Source: Akkermansiaceae bacterium
GTDB lineage: Bacteria; Verrucomicrobiota; Verrucomicrobiia; Verrucomicrobiales; Akkermansiaceae
Assembly: GCA_905182475.1 (NCBI GenBank)
Contig: CAJJBR010000014.1
Span: 23,721-87,720 of the forward strand
DNA length: 64,000 bases
Direction of reading: 5' to 3'
The position numbers and the translations under genes are program-made. The stretch's first letter is position 1, and every line of letters starts with the position of its first letter. Positions 34,855 to 44,246 of this stretch are shown piece by piece. The notes under the pieces are model-generated. The model did not search any database. It saw only the letters and a list, made by a program, of their open reading frames with translations, and was not told the DNA's origin.

Positions 34855-35213
34855 TTAGGCGGAATCTGCGGTGACCACGGTGTGGTTTTCGTCGTGGGAG
34901 GATGCACGCCAGTTGCTGAAGCTGTCGATAGACCCGCCGCGGTCACGGAAGGACGCGGAAAACTGGGTAACGAAACCGGTTTTGAAACTTTCCTTCTCAG
35001 GTTCCGTTTTGACTGCGAGATATTGTGGATCAACAGGCACTCCGAGGGAGTTGAGCGTTTCCCAATCGATATCCGACAATGCCGAAGGATTTCCCCGGAC
35101 GAGTGATGAAAATGTCGTTTTAGCGAAGGTTATATGGCTTGCTCATCCGCATTTTTGCAAGAAGCGAGAAAGAATGCGGATGCTGCAGCGAGGGCAACGG
35201 TGATGGTTTTCAA
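34855..35213 (-). pseudogene. small lipoprotein gene with frameshift
   Basis: From a TTG at 35213, which overlaps the stop of the gene before it, the frame reads KTITVALAAASAFFLASC, a lipoprotein signal peptide with lipobox LASC, then KNADEQAI and a stop at 35130. One frame over, the coding pattern resumes as ITFAKTTFSSLVRGNPSALS and continues to 34855 with VKTEPEKESFKTGFVTQFSA and HDENHTVVTADSA. A two-base AT insertion near 35133 would join the halves into a lipoprotein of about 118 residues. I do not recognise the mature part. Confidence 0.5.
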
Positions 35214-35590
35214 GAGATGTAGGGAGGTAATTTAATATCTCCGTGAGGGTGTTCAAAGTCCGGTTCTTCTTCATCGTTGGAGACACGCTTGCAGCAGTCG
35301 CTTTTGCACAGGTAGTAAATACCCGCGCCTACTGCTCCGAGAAGGATGAGTCCGCCTCTGTAAGCCGACAGAGGATTGTCCCGGATGTGCCCGCATGTAG
35401 CGGAGCTGGGAAGCTGCAAATTCGCCGCCAGCGTGGATGCGATCCCTCCCGTAATCCGCGAGATCCCGAGCGCCATCAGGAATGGTGTGGCGGCCAGTGT
35501 GTGAAAACAGCGAGGCAACGTCGTGGCGGAGTTGCGAGATGTCATCGCTGACGCAGTCTAGGTATTCTTTAGTGGATTGTTTTTTGACAT
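35210..35590 (-). pseudogene. DUF883/YqjD-like membrane stress protein, frameshifted
   Basis: From ATG at 35590 ([10 protein letters not shown]) the frame stops after ten codons, but one frame over it reads VSDDISQLRHDVASLF, GARDLADYGRDRI and LRYMRAHPGQSSVGL, resembling ElaB/YqjD/DUF883 proteins, which carry a helical region and a C-terminal hydrophobic anchor. The anchor appears in yet another frame as GGLILLGAVGAGIYYLC, followed by CCKRVSNDEEEPDFEHPHGD to the stop at 35210. At least two frameshifts. Recognition rests on the overall pattern, so moderate confidence. Confidence 0.5.
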
Positions 35591-35795
35591 GGTATCATGT
35601 GGTTGGTGCTATCGTGATCGGCAGTGTCGGTGACATAAAGGGCGCGCACTTTGAGCTCCCGTGCCTTTGCTGATACTACCAGCAGAACGAGGAATACGAA
35701 GAAGAGAATCTGTGCGATTCCTGATCCGGCACCTGCGATTTCGCCGAAACCGAGAACTCCCGCAACGCTGAAAAATGGAGTGCCCAGCTCAACTT
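35568..35795 (-). pseudogene. DUF1328 (YtjA-like) small membrane protein, frameshifted
   Basis: The segment [20 protein letters not shown] then [12 protein letters not shown] is a strong match to the DUF1328 family, which has two short membrane helices. The family's usual start, LSWAL, appears just upstream in a different frame (near 35785), so a small deletion separates start and body, and the C-terminus runs on abnormally. Genes of this type commonly sit with DUF883, CsbD and BON genes in general stress clusters. Confidence 0.6.
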
Positions 35796-36077
35796 AATTT
35801 GGGGTCTTTCAAATTGTCGGAGGTTTCATTTTTTACCTCAGGCCGACTTCCCTCAGCGATATAAACCCCTTTCTCGCGTGTAGAATACCAATGAGAAGCC
35901 CCCGGTGACCAAGGCTGAGTATGTTTTTTTCGATGGAAGTCATGATTTTGAGTCTCGAATAACGCGGAAATTCAGCGAGAGCGGGTGCATTATGCGCTTG
36001 GTAATTGAGCAAATGCCGCGCAGTCAATGAGAGGAATCGGGTGTTGGGAAGCAGAGCGCTTGCCGTATGATATCCCT
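35796..36077. other. spacer upstream of the CxxCH protein gene
   Basis: About 280 bases. A minus-strand frame at 35833-36108 is open but its product resembles nothing known to me and it overlaps the signal-peptide region of the next gene, so I do not call it. No repeat or promoter is clear. Confidence 0.35.
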
Positions 36078-37343
36078 GTGAAACGTTTTCCATTCTCATT
36101 AATTCCATTGTCGGTGCTGTTTGTGTGTTCGGTGAGTGCGGCTCTTGGGCAGATGGATTTCTGGGATCTCCCGCCGGTCAGCTATTCGGATACCGCTGCG
36201 ACCGATTCAATTGCACAAATGGCTGCCGCGCTAGCTGCGGGGGAGGTTGAAATCGAGGGGCATGGCGCTTTGCAACGATTGGAATTTGTTTTGGATAAAC
36301 TGGAAGTTCCAGTGGAGTCCCAGGTGTTGGTGTTTTCAAAGACCAGCCTCCAGAATGGATTGATCCATCCGAGAAACCCGCGATGTCTCTATTTTTCGAA
36401 AAATGCGTATGTCGGATATGTTCCGGGAGGGGCGATAGAGGCGATTATCCAGGATCCGATTTTGGGCCCGGTATTTTATCTGATCGAATCAGGTAGGAAA
36501 GGCGGACTTCAGATCGAAAGGGATACGAATAAATGTCTCTCCTGTCATGCGACGGGTCGCACCGAAGGGGTGCCGGGGATGCTGATTCGCTCGGTGTATC
36601 CTGATTCCGACGGTCATCCGTTACTGAATTTCGGCACCAACGACGTGAGCCATGAGACCCCATTGGAAGAACGCTGGGGCGGCTGGTATGTGACTGGAAA
36701 TAGCTCGCTACCGCACCTGGGGAACCGTGTGTTTTCTGAAGGGAGCGATCTGGAGCCAAAGGAAAGCAGTCTTGAGGATTTGAGTGGATTGCTCGATGTC
36801 TCGAAATACCCATTGCCCACAAGTGATATCGTTGCGCTCATGGTTTTGGAGCACCAATGCAAGATGCATACGCTAATGAACGCTGCGGCGATCAACTACC
36901 GGCGGGCACTGCATTTTATGCAGGTTATCAATCCCGGGAGCGATCCCAATTCAGGCTCTGCGGGGCAGGTTGCGGAGAGTTGGGCGGACAAGATCGTCGA
37001 ATGTATGTTTTTCAAGAACGAGGCGGATCCGGCGGAGGGGATAGCGGGGAATCCTGGATTTCAGAAAGCGTTTTTCAATCAGTTTCCGAAGACCGAAGAG
37101 GGAGATTCGTTAGCGGAGTTCAGGCTCTACGGTCGGGTGTTTAAGAATCGATGCTCCTTTATGGTATATTCGGAAGCCTTCCAAGGACTCCCAATAACTG
37201 TGAAGGGTAAGGTGGTTGCCAGGATGAGAAATATTCTTGATGGCACGGATCCGGAGATTGATTGGATCGCTGGCTCGGAAAGGAAACGGATTTCACAAAT
37301 ACTCGAAGAGACGCTGGAAGGCTGGGTTTCCGTGGAGAATTGA
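36078..37343 (+). CDS. exported protein with a single CxxCH heme-binding motif
   Basis: A 421-residue protein from the GTG at 36078, whose first 25 residues (KRFPFSLIPLSVLFVCSVSA) form a signal peptide. A single heme c attachment motif, KCLSCHATG, lies near residue 157. Around it are LYFSKNAYVGYVPGGAIE and RWGGWYVTG, which I associate with a group of uncharacterised exported proteins in Planctomycetota and Verrucomicrobiota that bind one heme. The rest has no recognised domain. Likely a periplasmic redox protein. Its partner is unknown; the neighbours are not redox genes. Confidence 0.65.
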   Translation: MKRFPFSLIPLSVLFVCSVSAALGQMDFWDLPPVSYSDTAATDSIAQMAAALAAGEVEIEGHGALQRLEFVLDKLEVPVESQVLVFSKTSLQNGLIHPRNPRCLYFSKNAYVGYVPGGAIEAIIQDPILGPVFYLIESGRKGGLQIERDTNKCLSCHATGRTEGVPGMLIRSVYPDSDGHPLLNFGTNDVSHETPLEERWGGWYVTGNSSLPHLGNRVFSEGSDLEPKESSLEDLSGLLDVSKYPLPTSDIVALMVLEHQCKMHTLMNAAAINYRRALHFMQVINPGSDPNSGSAGQVAESWADKIVECMFFKNEADPAEGIAGNPGFQKAFFNQFPKTEEGDSLAEFRLYGRVFKNRCSFMVYSEAFQGLPITVKGKVVARMRNILDGTDPEIDWIAGSERKRISQILEETLEGWVSVEN

Positions 37344-37379
37344 AATGCGCAGTGAACGGTTTTGCTATATGTTTGTCAC

Positions 37380-38855
37380 ATGGGAGCTGTGACGGTAGCG
37401 GAAATGCGGGAGATCGAAGGGCGTGCGATGGGTAGCGGCACGACCGAAGGCGAACTCATGGAGCGGGCAGGAGTTGCGCTGGGAAATGCAATTGGTAGGC
37501 AATATCCACAAACGCGAGCTGCAGTTGCCTATATTGGAAAGGGTCACAATTCGGGTGATGCGTTGATTGCGCTGCGAGTATTGCACAAGGATTTTGGATG
37601 GGAAATTGCTGTGAGATCTGCATATCCGGCGGACACGTGGGCGGAGCTGACGAGGCGGCAGTGGGATGTTTCGGGGTTGGAAAGAACTCTGGTGGAGCCT
37701 CCCATAGACAGGTTCGTGGGGACTGTTCTACTCTTGGATGGATTGCTGGGGATCGGTGCGAAGGGTGCCCTGAGGGAACCGTTGGCTGGGCTCGCTAGGG
37801 AAATGGAATGGCTGAGAAATACGCGGGGCTTTCAGGTTGCTGCTGTGGATTTACCCTCCGGCGTGGATCCCGATAGCGGTGAGATTTTTCCTGGTGCGGT
37901 GACTGCCGATCGCACGTTTATGATAGGCGAAGCGAAGCGCGGCCTTCTGTTGGGCTGCGCGGCGAATTCTACCGGAGCCTTGGCACTAGTGGACGTGGAA
38001 GGGCTGTCAGGAGAGGGCGAGGATATGCAGGTGATTTGTCCGCAGAGGATGGATTTTGGAAAAATCCCGAGGCTTTTCGATTTTCACAAGGGCAAGGCCG
38101 GAAGGATCGGGATACTTGCAGGGTCGCCGGAGTTTACCGGGGCAGCTCTGATTTCGACGCTAGGAGCGCTTGCAGCGGGAGGGGGGCTGGTTACGTTATA
38201 CTCTCCCTCCAGCGCCAGTGATGCGATCCGTTCGCGGTTGCCACTGGAGGCGATGTGCAAGTCTTGCGACGATCCAACCGCCCTTCTCAGCGAACGGCTT
38301 GATGCCTTGGTCGTGGGGCCGGGGCTGGGTGAAATGCTCGGCAATTTTGAAGCAGGAGTAATTGAACTGATTTCTTCGACTCGGGTGCCTATGGTGATCG
38401 ATGCGGATGGGCTGAACCTGATCTCAAAGCGTCAGATAAAAACGGATGAACGTCACATCCTGACGCCTCATCCTGGTGAATTCGAGCGGCTTGCCGGAAA
38501 GATGGAGGGGCAGTCCCGTGAAGAAGCGGCAAAGACATTTTCGTTCGCAAGCAGATCGGTTCTCCTTTTGAAAGGTGCCCGGACGATTGTGGCGAAAAGA
38601 GACCAGTCTCTCAGAATCAATAGCACGGGCAATCCGGGGATGGCGAACGGGGGACAAGGTGACTTGCTGTCCGGAGTCATCGGGGCACTGCTCGCGCAAG
38701 GAATGGAAGGGTTCGATGCTGCATCTCTTGGAGCGTGGCTATGCGGGCGAGCTGCCGAAATTTCCGTGGAGGAAAACGGCTCTCCCTCAAGGGCTACCGA
38801 CGTGGCTAGAAAACTTGGTATAGCCGAGCTAGATTGGCGTGGGGGCAACCGGTAA
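37380..38855 (+). CDS. nnr: bifunctional NAD(P)H-hydrate epimerase / ADP-dependent dehydratase
   Basis: Repairs hydrated NADH and NADPH. The 491 residues (ATG at 37380) comprise an N-terminal YjeF_N epimerase domain (about 1-210; VAYIGKGHNSGDALIALRVL, VDLPSGVDPDSGE) and a C-terminal ribokinase-like dehydratase (about 215-485; FDFHKGKAGRIGILAGSPEF, LTPHPGEFERL, LLLKGARTIVA, GNPGMANGGQGDLLSGVIGA). The catalytic aspartate of the dehydratase is in GQGDLLSG, where most homologues have GTGD. The residues before 37380 (from 37362) are probably untranslated. Confidence 0.93.
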   Translation: MGAVTVAEMREIEGRAMGSGTTEGELMERAGVALGNAIGRQYPQTRAAVAYIGKGHNSGDALIALRVLHKDFGWEIAVRSAYPADTWAELTRRQWDVSGLERTLVEPPIDRFVGTVLLLDGLLGIGAKGALREPLAGLAREMEWLRNTRGFQVAAVDLPSGVDPDSGEIFPGAVTADRTFMIGEAKRGLLLGCAANSTGALALVDVEGLSGEGEDMQVICPQRMDFGKIPRLFDFHKGKAGRIGILAGSPEFTGAALISTLGALAAGGGLVTLYSPSSASDAIRSRLPLEAMCKSCDDPTALLSERLDALVVGPGLGEMLGNFEAGVIELISSTRVPMVIDADGLNLISKRQIKTDERHILTPHPGEFERLAGKMEGQSREEAAKTFSFASRSVLLLKGARTIVAKRDQSLRINSTGNPGMANGGQGDLLSGVIGALLAQGMEGFDAASLGAWLCGRAAEISVEENGSPSRATDVARKLGIAELDWRGGNR

Positions 38856-39208
38856 ATCCGGTATTCGCGTGCTAGGGCGATTGAGGTCGGTGATGTTTTT
38901 CTCGCTCAAAGAGTGTTCTGCGAAGTTTCCTCAGGGATGATCTTCTTTTCGATACGCTGTCATTTTCTTGAACCCGGCGCGGCGGCGCCTTACCTCGAGA
39001 GCCTGTTCCTTGCGCTTGGTGTCTGTTGCGCAATCCGACAGTGATTCAAGATGGAGTCTCGCATAGTGGGTCATTGCCTGGTCATGGCTGCCAAGAGGAA
39101 TAAACCTGCGCCCAAATACTTCGCTAGCGAAGAATACGGAGTGAACGGATCCGTTCCAGTCTGCTCTCGACCGCTCCGGCTAGGGGAGTATGGTGTCGCG
39201 AGAGTAAT
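38856..39208. other. 353-base spacer with a startless minus-strand frame
   Basis: On the minus strand 38935-39180 is open without a usable start and would encode QAMTHYARLHLESLSDCATD then TKRKEQALEVRRRRAGFKKM. It looks protein-like in composition and may be the tail of a lost gene, but I do not recognise it. A GCTAGCGAAGAATAC-centred short palindrome lies near 39120-39140. Confidence 0.35.
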
Positions 39209-40069
39209 ATGACCGATAAAAGTCAGGAGACACTTCATGAAGAGACGGAGCCCGCCTCACCGATGCGGGAGAAAATTTGGAGGATCATTTTCCTGTCCGA
39301 TACTAGGGCTGGTCAGTTGTTCGACGTCGTACTGCTGGTTCTGATCGGGGTTAGCGTTGGGGTGGTGATGCTAGAGAGCGTCGAGGGACTGAGATCAAGT
39401 TACGGGATTCAGTTCTTAATTCTGGAGTGGTTTTTCACCCTGATATTTACGTTCGAGTATGCAGTAAGGCTTGCCGTGGTGAGGAAGAAGAGCAAATACG
39501 CGCTGAGTTTCTTCGGGATCGTCGATTTGCTATCCATCCTTCCTACCTTCATCGCGATCTTGCTGACCGGCACGCAATACCTGATGGTGATACGGATACT
39601 CAGGCTTCTGAGGATGTTCCGGGTTTTGAAAATGGCGCACCACTTCGGTCAGGCGAACGTGTTGATGAATGCGTTACGGTCTAGCGCGCCTAAGATATCG
39701 GTCTTCCTGTTCTTCATCCTCACTCTGGTTTCCATCGAGGGCACTTTGATGTATCTGGTCGAGGGGTCATCGAATTCGGGATTCAGTTCCATTCCACAAT
39801 CAATCTACTGGGCGATCGTAACTGTAACCACGGTCGGCTACGGGGATGTTGCACCGATGACCATTGTTGGGAAAATGCTTTCATCGGTGATTATGCTGAG
39901 CGGCTTTGCTATTATCGCCGTGCCAGCCGGGATTGTCACTGCCGAGATCGGAGCAGGTTTCATCAAAAAAATTGGTATGGATAAGCGGGAATGCGGACAG
40001 TGTGGATGGAAAGGGCACGATCCGGCTGGGAACTATTGCAAGCATTGCGGGTGCAAGCTAGGTAGTTGA
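39209..40069 (+). CDS. voltage-gated-like potassium channel with C-terminal zinc ribbon
   Basis: A 286-residue ion transporter family protein with six membrane segments (about 35-235). The S4-like segment MVIRILRLLRMFRVLKMA carries regularly spaced arginines, and the selectivity filter is TVTTVGYGDVAPMT. After S6 a short tail ends in a treble-clef or ribbon-like zinc knuckle, CGQCGWKG and CKHCGCKLG. Potassium conduction follows from the GYGD filter. The zinc tail may regulate assembly or gating; this is inference. It stands between nnr and the phosphorylase gene. Confidence 0.9.
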   Translation: MTDKSQETLHEETEPASPMREKIWRIIFLSDTRAGQLFDVVLLVLIGVSVGVVMLESVEGLRSSYGIQFLILEWFFTLIFTFEYAVRLAVVRKKSKYALSFFGIVDLLSILPTFIAILLTGTQYLMVIRILRLLRMFRVLKMAHHFGQANVLMNALRSSAPKISVFLFFILTLVSIEGTLMYLVEGSSNSGFSSIPQSIYWAIVTVTTVGYGDVAPMTIVGKMLSSVIMLSGFAIIAVPAGIVTAEIGAGFIKKIGMDKRECGQCGWKGHDPAGNYCKHCGCKLGS

Positions 40070-40116
40070 AATGAAGGGTGACTTGCAAGCCGTCGGCACT
40101 AGGCTAGTTGTCACGG

Positions 40117-41346
40117 ATGCACATACCGACATTGATTGCGAGAAAGAGGGAAGGGGAAGAGCTTTCCGCGGATGAGATCGGGCGGTTGGTGAACGGATAT
40201 GTTAGTGGTGATGTGGCCGACTACCAGATGTCGGCCTTTGCGATGGCTGTGTATTTCAAGGGCATGTCCGCAGTGGAAACCGCTGCGCTCACTAGAGCCA
40301 TGATCGCAAGTGGGGACGTTTTCGATCATCCCGCAGGTGCTGCTGTGGTGGATAAACACTCGACCGGAGGGATTGGTGACAAGGTCTCCCTGATTCTCGC
40401 ACCCTTGGTTGCTTGCGCGGGTTGCCGTGTGCCTATGGTTTCGGGGCGCGGCCTTGGCATTACAGGAGGAACCTTGGACAAGCTTGAATCTATCCCTGGC
40501 TTCCGGGTGGGGGTGAGCATAGAGGAGGCTGATGAAATTCTCGACCAGCTCGGGGTGGTGATGATGGGGCAGACCGATCGGTTTTGCCCGGCGGACAAGA
40601 AACTCTACGCCCTGCGTGATGTGACAGGAACCGTTCCATCCATTCCGCTCATCACCGCGTCGATCATGTCGAAGAAGATGGCTGAGACGCTCGACCGCTT
40701 GGTGCTGGATGTGAAATACGGAACCGGAGCTTTCATGAAGACCAAGGCGGATGCCGAGGTGCTAGCTGCTGGGATGATTGCGGTTGGTAAAGAAATGGGA
40801 GTGGAGGTTTTTGCCGTGCTGAATGAGATGAGCGAGCCGACAGGACGAGCAGTAGGCAATGCCCTTGAAGTGATCGAGGCACTGGAATGTCTTGATGGTG
40901 GCGGTCCCGATGATTTGAGGAACGTAGTTCTTGATCTGAGCGAAAAGATCGCCGGCATAGGGCGTGCGGAGCTTGAGAAAATCCTGGATGACGGTAGTGC
41001 CCGGAGAAAGTTTGACGAACTCGTGGTAATTCAAGGTGGCAAAGTTGAAGACCTCGGTCGTCTTGCCGAGATCCACAAGGCCCCTGTTATCCGGGACGTG
41101 GTTTCTGAAAATGGTGGAACTGTATGCGGAGTCGATGCCGGGAAGATCGGGCAGGCTTCATTGGAACTCGGCGCCGGACGTGCGAAAGCAACGGATCCGG
41201 TGGATTTCGCCGTAGGTTTCGACAAGTTGGTGAAGAGCGGAGAGCCGATCGTGCAAGGCGATGTGCTTGTGCGAGTCCACGCCCGCACGGAAAAAGACGC
41301 AGAGAAGGCTTCCGCAGCGGTTCTCGCTGCAATCTCGATTGCCTAG
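40117..41346 (+). CDS. pyrimidine-nucleoside / thymidine phosphorylase
   Basis: Cleaves thymidine or uridine with phosphate to base and pentose-1-phosphate in nucleoside salvage. 409 residues from the ATG at 40117. Phosphate- and substrate-binding motifs are present: DKHSTGGIGDKVSL near 75, SGRGLGITGGTLDKLESIPG near 107, and VKYGTGAFMK near 183. The long N-terminal helical domain and alpha/beta domain match the NP family. Whether it is the thymidine-specific (deoA) or the broader (pdp) enzyme is not clear. The 3' end overlaps the convergent MscS gene by 4 bases. Confidence 0.92.
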   Translation: MHIPTLIARKREGEELSADEIGRLVNGYVSGDVADYQMSAFAMAVYFKGMSAVETAALTRAMIASGDVFDHPAGAAVVDKHSTGGIGDKVSLILAPLVACAGCRVPMVSGRGLGITGGTLDKLESIPGFRVGVSIEEADEILDQLGVVMMGQTDRFCPADKKLYALRDVTGTVPSIPLITASIMSKKMAETLDRLVLDVKYGTGAFMKTKADAEVLAAGMIAVGKEMGVEVFAVLNEMSEPTGRAVGNALEVIEALECLDGGGPDDLRNVVLDLSEKIAGIGRAELEKILDDGSARRKFDELVVIQGGKVEDLGRLAEIHKAPVIRDVVSENGGTVCGVDAGKIGQASLELGAGRAKATDPVDFAVGFDKLVKSGEPIVQGDVLVRVHARTEKDAEKASAAVLAAISIA

Positions 41347-42998
41347 GATTCCGCCTGATGGACGGTGATCTGAGTGAACGGGATTTCCCATCCGTTTGCG
41401 TTGCATGTGTCCACGCAGACACTCTGGATACGTCGCCTCAAAGTGTTGTATTTGTGCGCGACCGATCCGTCGAAGTCAGCTAGGATTTCGTAATCTAGCG
41501 AAGATGCTGCTGCTGAAGCGAATTCGACTTTGATCGAACGAATTGCATCCTTTCCGAATTCTTTGAGAAGTATGGTATTGAGCTCATTCTGGAAAATTCC
41601 GGGAACCTTGGTGGTGCATTCCGGTTGGTGCTTGTAATCGATTCCGAAGGCAGCGTTAACCCGGAAGCCGTGGGATAGGTTCAGTGGCGCAAGCGCTAGG
41701 AAATCCGCAGTCGGGTAGGTTTTCTTAGCTCCTCCGAGCCGCAGGATAACTACCTGATCTGGTGACTGAATGATCATTTTTCCGTATGTCTCGTCTGAAA
41801 GTATCACCCAATCATCTATCTCAGAGGGGAACCAAACTTCCTTTTTCTCCACGGGACGCGAGATCATATCCATTACATCTCGAATCGGGATGCGGAGTTT
41901 TCCGCCCATCAGACTCGGGTTTGTAAACGTGGTATAGAATGCAAGACGGGAGACTTTCCAAGGCAGTCCCTCATAGATCACGCGTTCTCCTTCCCGGACT
42001 GATCCGAGATTGAGGATCATGCGGATCTGCTCAAGGTATGGGGGGATTGCTGTTTTTCCCGCCCAGGCTACTCCTATGAGGAATATCACGACGAGTGTGA
42101 GTAGCAGCCAATCCCCGCGGACGTAGAACACGAAAATGATTCCCGCGATGGCTACGATCACGGAGACAGCCATGGCCAAAACGTCTGAAATGCGGGTGAA
42201 ACTGTTTTTTTGCGTTTTGTGAACCGGGCTGATCTGACGGATCCATGAATAGATCTTGCGGGTAGCGAGATACCCGACGACTGCCGCAAGAACGGCATAG
42301 AGCAGATTCATTCCCCGACTTTTGAAAAAACTGCTGAACCCGCCGGAGACTTTTTCCCATAGCGAACGCTGGTCTTGCATCCGCTCATCTATCTGGACGC
42401 TGTAGACCGCAATTTGGCTCGTAGCCTCAGCCTGCCTGCTTGTCCAGAGCCGGCGGGCGGAATCCAGTTCGGAGACCATAGCCGGGTCTTCCGTTGCTGC
42501 GGTCAACTCTTCGATACGGTTGAGAACGATGTCGGTCTTCTTCTTCCTATCATTTGCGCCTCCCAAGGATTTGCCAAGGGCATCGAGTTCCCTTGGTTCG
42601 GTGGTGGCCTCGTGAATCTCGCTGAGGACGGGTTGGATTAGCTCGGTGATCTGATCCTGAATAGAGGCGCTTTCAATATTGCTCTGTTCATACTCCGCAG
42701 CTTCCGAGCCACCGAGTATGCTGCGAAAGTTTTTCCGGAGCTGGCTGACCCGTTCTCGTTCCGCATCGATACGGACTTGGATCTCCTCCTTGGCATCTTC
42801 CGTAGCGGCCAGTTCGAGTGCCCCACGTAGATTCTCCAATTGCCCCAAGGCAGCGGACAGCGGTTCTGCGATTGTTTGGAGGGGCCTCAGGCTCTTCTCC
42901 GGAACTGGAAGCTGCTTCTCAGGTTCAGTTGAAGTTTCTTGGCCGTGAAGAAGACCGAGTTGGAGAAATAGGCAAGCTGCCAGAATAAACCATCGCAT
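41343..42998 (-). CDS. MscS family mechanosensitive ion channel with coiled periplasmic domain
   Basis: A 551-residue protein from the ATG at 42998, beginning with a signal peptide (MRWFILAACLFLQLGLLHGQ). A long helical, glutamate-rich region (about 40-215) precedes three or four membrane segments (about 225-330). The MscS-like beta domain and cytoplasmic part follow (GSVREGERVIYEGLPWKV, then RIPIRDVMDM and the terminal alpha/beta segment). It resembles large MscS homologues of the MscK or YbdG kind. The characteristic pore glycine/alanine zipper is not clear, so channel gating is uncertain. Confidence 0.8.
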   Translation of the reverse strand: MRWFILAACLFLQLGLLHGQETSTEPEKQLPVPEKSLRPLQTIAEPLSAALGQLENLRGALELAATEDAKEEIQVRIDAERERVSQLRKNFRSILGGSEAAEYEQSNIESASIQDQITELIQPVLSEIHEATTEPRELDALGKSLGGANDRKKKTDIVLNRIEELTAATEDPAMVSELDSARRLWTSRQAEATSQIAVYSVQIDERMQDQRSLWEKVSGGFSSFFKSRGMNLLYAVLAAVVGYLATRKIYSWIRQISPVHKTQKNSFTRISDVLAMAVSVIVAIAGIIFVFYVRGDWLLLTLVVIFLIGVAWAGKTAIPPYLEQIRMILNLGSVREGERVIYEGLPWKVSRLAFYTTFTNPSLMGGKLRIPIRDVMDMISRPVEKKEVWFPSEIDDWVILSDETYGKMIIQSPDQVVILRLGGAKKTYPTADFLALAPLNLSHGFRVNAAFGIDYKHQPECTTKVPGIFQNELNTILLKEFGKDAIRSIKVEFASAAASSLDYEILADFDGSVAHKYNTLRRRIQSVCVDTCNANGWEIPFTQITVHQAES

Positions 42999-43055
42999 GA
43001 CAGGATCATGAACGGAGTTCCCCACTCGTGCAACTTGGAGTTTATCCAATGCGAA

Positions 43056-44138
43056 TCAGAGTAGATTTTTTGGGAGGAGATCTGAGAGCTTCTTGATCGC
43101 ATCTGCCTGGTGGCGATTGGCGATGAGGATGGAGTCACCAGTCTGGACGACGATCAGATCGTCCACGCCGAGTAGTGCAATATGGCTGCCCGAGGTGGCG
43201 TTGAAAACGATGTTGTTTTCGGAATCGATTTGGGAGATCGGTTTGTTCGTGCGGTTGTTGTTTCCTGCGTCAGGCAAGTATTTCGCGATCGATACCCAGG
43301 AGCCGATATCGTCCCAATCGAAGGTGGACTCGATGTTGAGCACGCGTTCAGCGGTCTCCATGAGGGCGTAGTCAATGGAGATCGGGGTGAGTTTCGGAAA
43401 CTGTGCTTCGACGGTTGCTTTGATGTCCTTGCTGCTGCGGAGCTCGGAAACGAAGGTGGCAAGCTCGGGTGCGTGGGTGGCTAGCTGCTTGATCACGGTT
43501 GAGAGCGACCACACAAACATTCCGGCGTTCCAAGAGAAACCGCCGGCTTTTAGGAACTGCTCCGCAAGCTCCGGATTTGGTTTTTCGCGGAAGCGTTTCA
43601 CCTCGAAAGGAGTGTGTGTGGTGCTGACGCCGGGAAGCGAGGCGCGGTCGCCGCGTTCGATGTATCCGTAGGAGGGGCATGCCCAGGTCGGACGGATTCC
43701 GATGGTCACGAGGCCGTCAGATTTTTCAGCAACTTCAAGAGCGTCATTCATCACGGAGTGGTAGGCATCGGTGTCCTTGATGAGTTGATCTGCCGGAAGA
43801 ACCATCATCACCGCATCCGGATTCCGCGCGGCGACAAGACCGATGCCGAGAGCGACTGCCGGTGCTGTATCGCGCTTTGCGGGTTCTGCGAAAACGTTCT
43901 CAGCTGGAAGCATTGGTGCGACTTTCCTGACTTCATCCACTTGTAGGGAATTGGTAAGAATGAGGATGTTTTCAACAGGAACCAGACCTTCGAGTCTGGC
44001 GATGGTTTGCTCAAGGAGTGTTCCGTCTCCAAAGAGGTCGAGCAATTGTTTCGGCTTATCGTTGCGGCTGAGGGGCCAGAAGCGGGTGCCGGAACCTCCG
44101 GCAAGAATCAGGGCGAAAGTGTTTTCAGGTAATGGCAT
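43056..44138 (-). CDS. manC: mannose-1-phosphate guanylyltransferase
   Basis: Forms GDP-mannose from mannose-1-phosphate and GTP for polysaccharide synthesis. The 360 residues begin with the nucleotidyltransferase pattern FALILAGGSGTRFWPLSR and KPKQLLDLFG. VLPADQLI provides the metal-binding aspartate, TIGIRPTWACPSYGYIERG and NAGMFVWS are family segments, and FDWDDIGSWVSI lies near 275. The C-terminal isomerase (type II) domain of bifunctional enzymes is missing, so it is the short, monofunctional type. A second class of GDP-sugar enzyme is not adjacent. Confidence 0.92.
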   Translation of the reverse strand: MPLPENTFALILAGGSGTRFWPLSRNDKPKQLLDLFGDGTLLEQTIARLEGLVPVENILILTNSLQVDEVRKVAPMLPAENVFAEPAKRDTAPAVALGIGLVAARNPDAVMMVLPADQLIKDTDAYHSVMNDALEVAEKSDGLVTIGIRPTWACPSYGYIERGDRASLPGVSTTHTPFEVKRFREKPNPELAEQFLKAGGFSWNAGMFVWSLSTVIKQLATHAPELATFVSELRSSKDIKATVEAQFPKLTPISIDYALMETAERVLNIESTFDWDDIGSWVSIAKYLPDAGNNNRTNKPISQIDSENNIVFNATSGSHIALLGVDDLIVVQTGDSILIANRHQADAIKKLSDLLPKNLL

Positions 44139-44246
44139 ACGCGCGGGACGTTAGCGGATAGCTACTTACGGGAAAGGGTGAAAATGATTGTGGTGAGGAA
44201 AAATTCTGGAGTTGTCGGCACGCTGGGGCGGGGCTAGACTCAGCGC

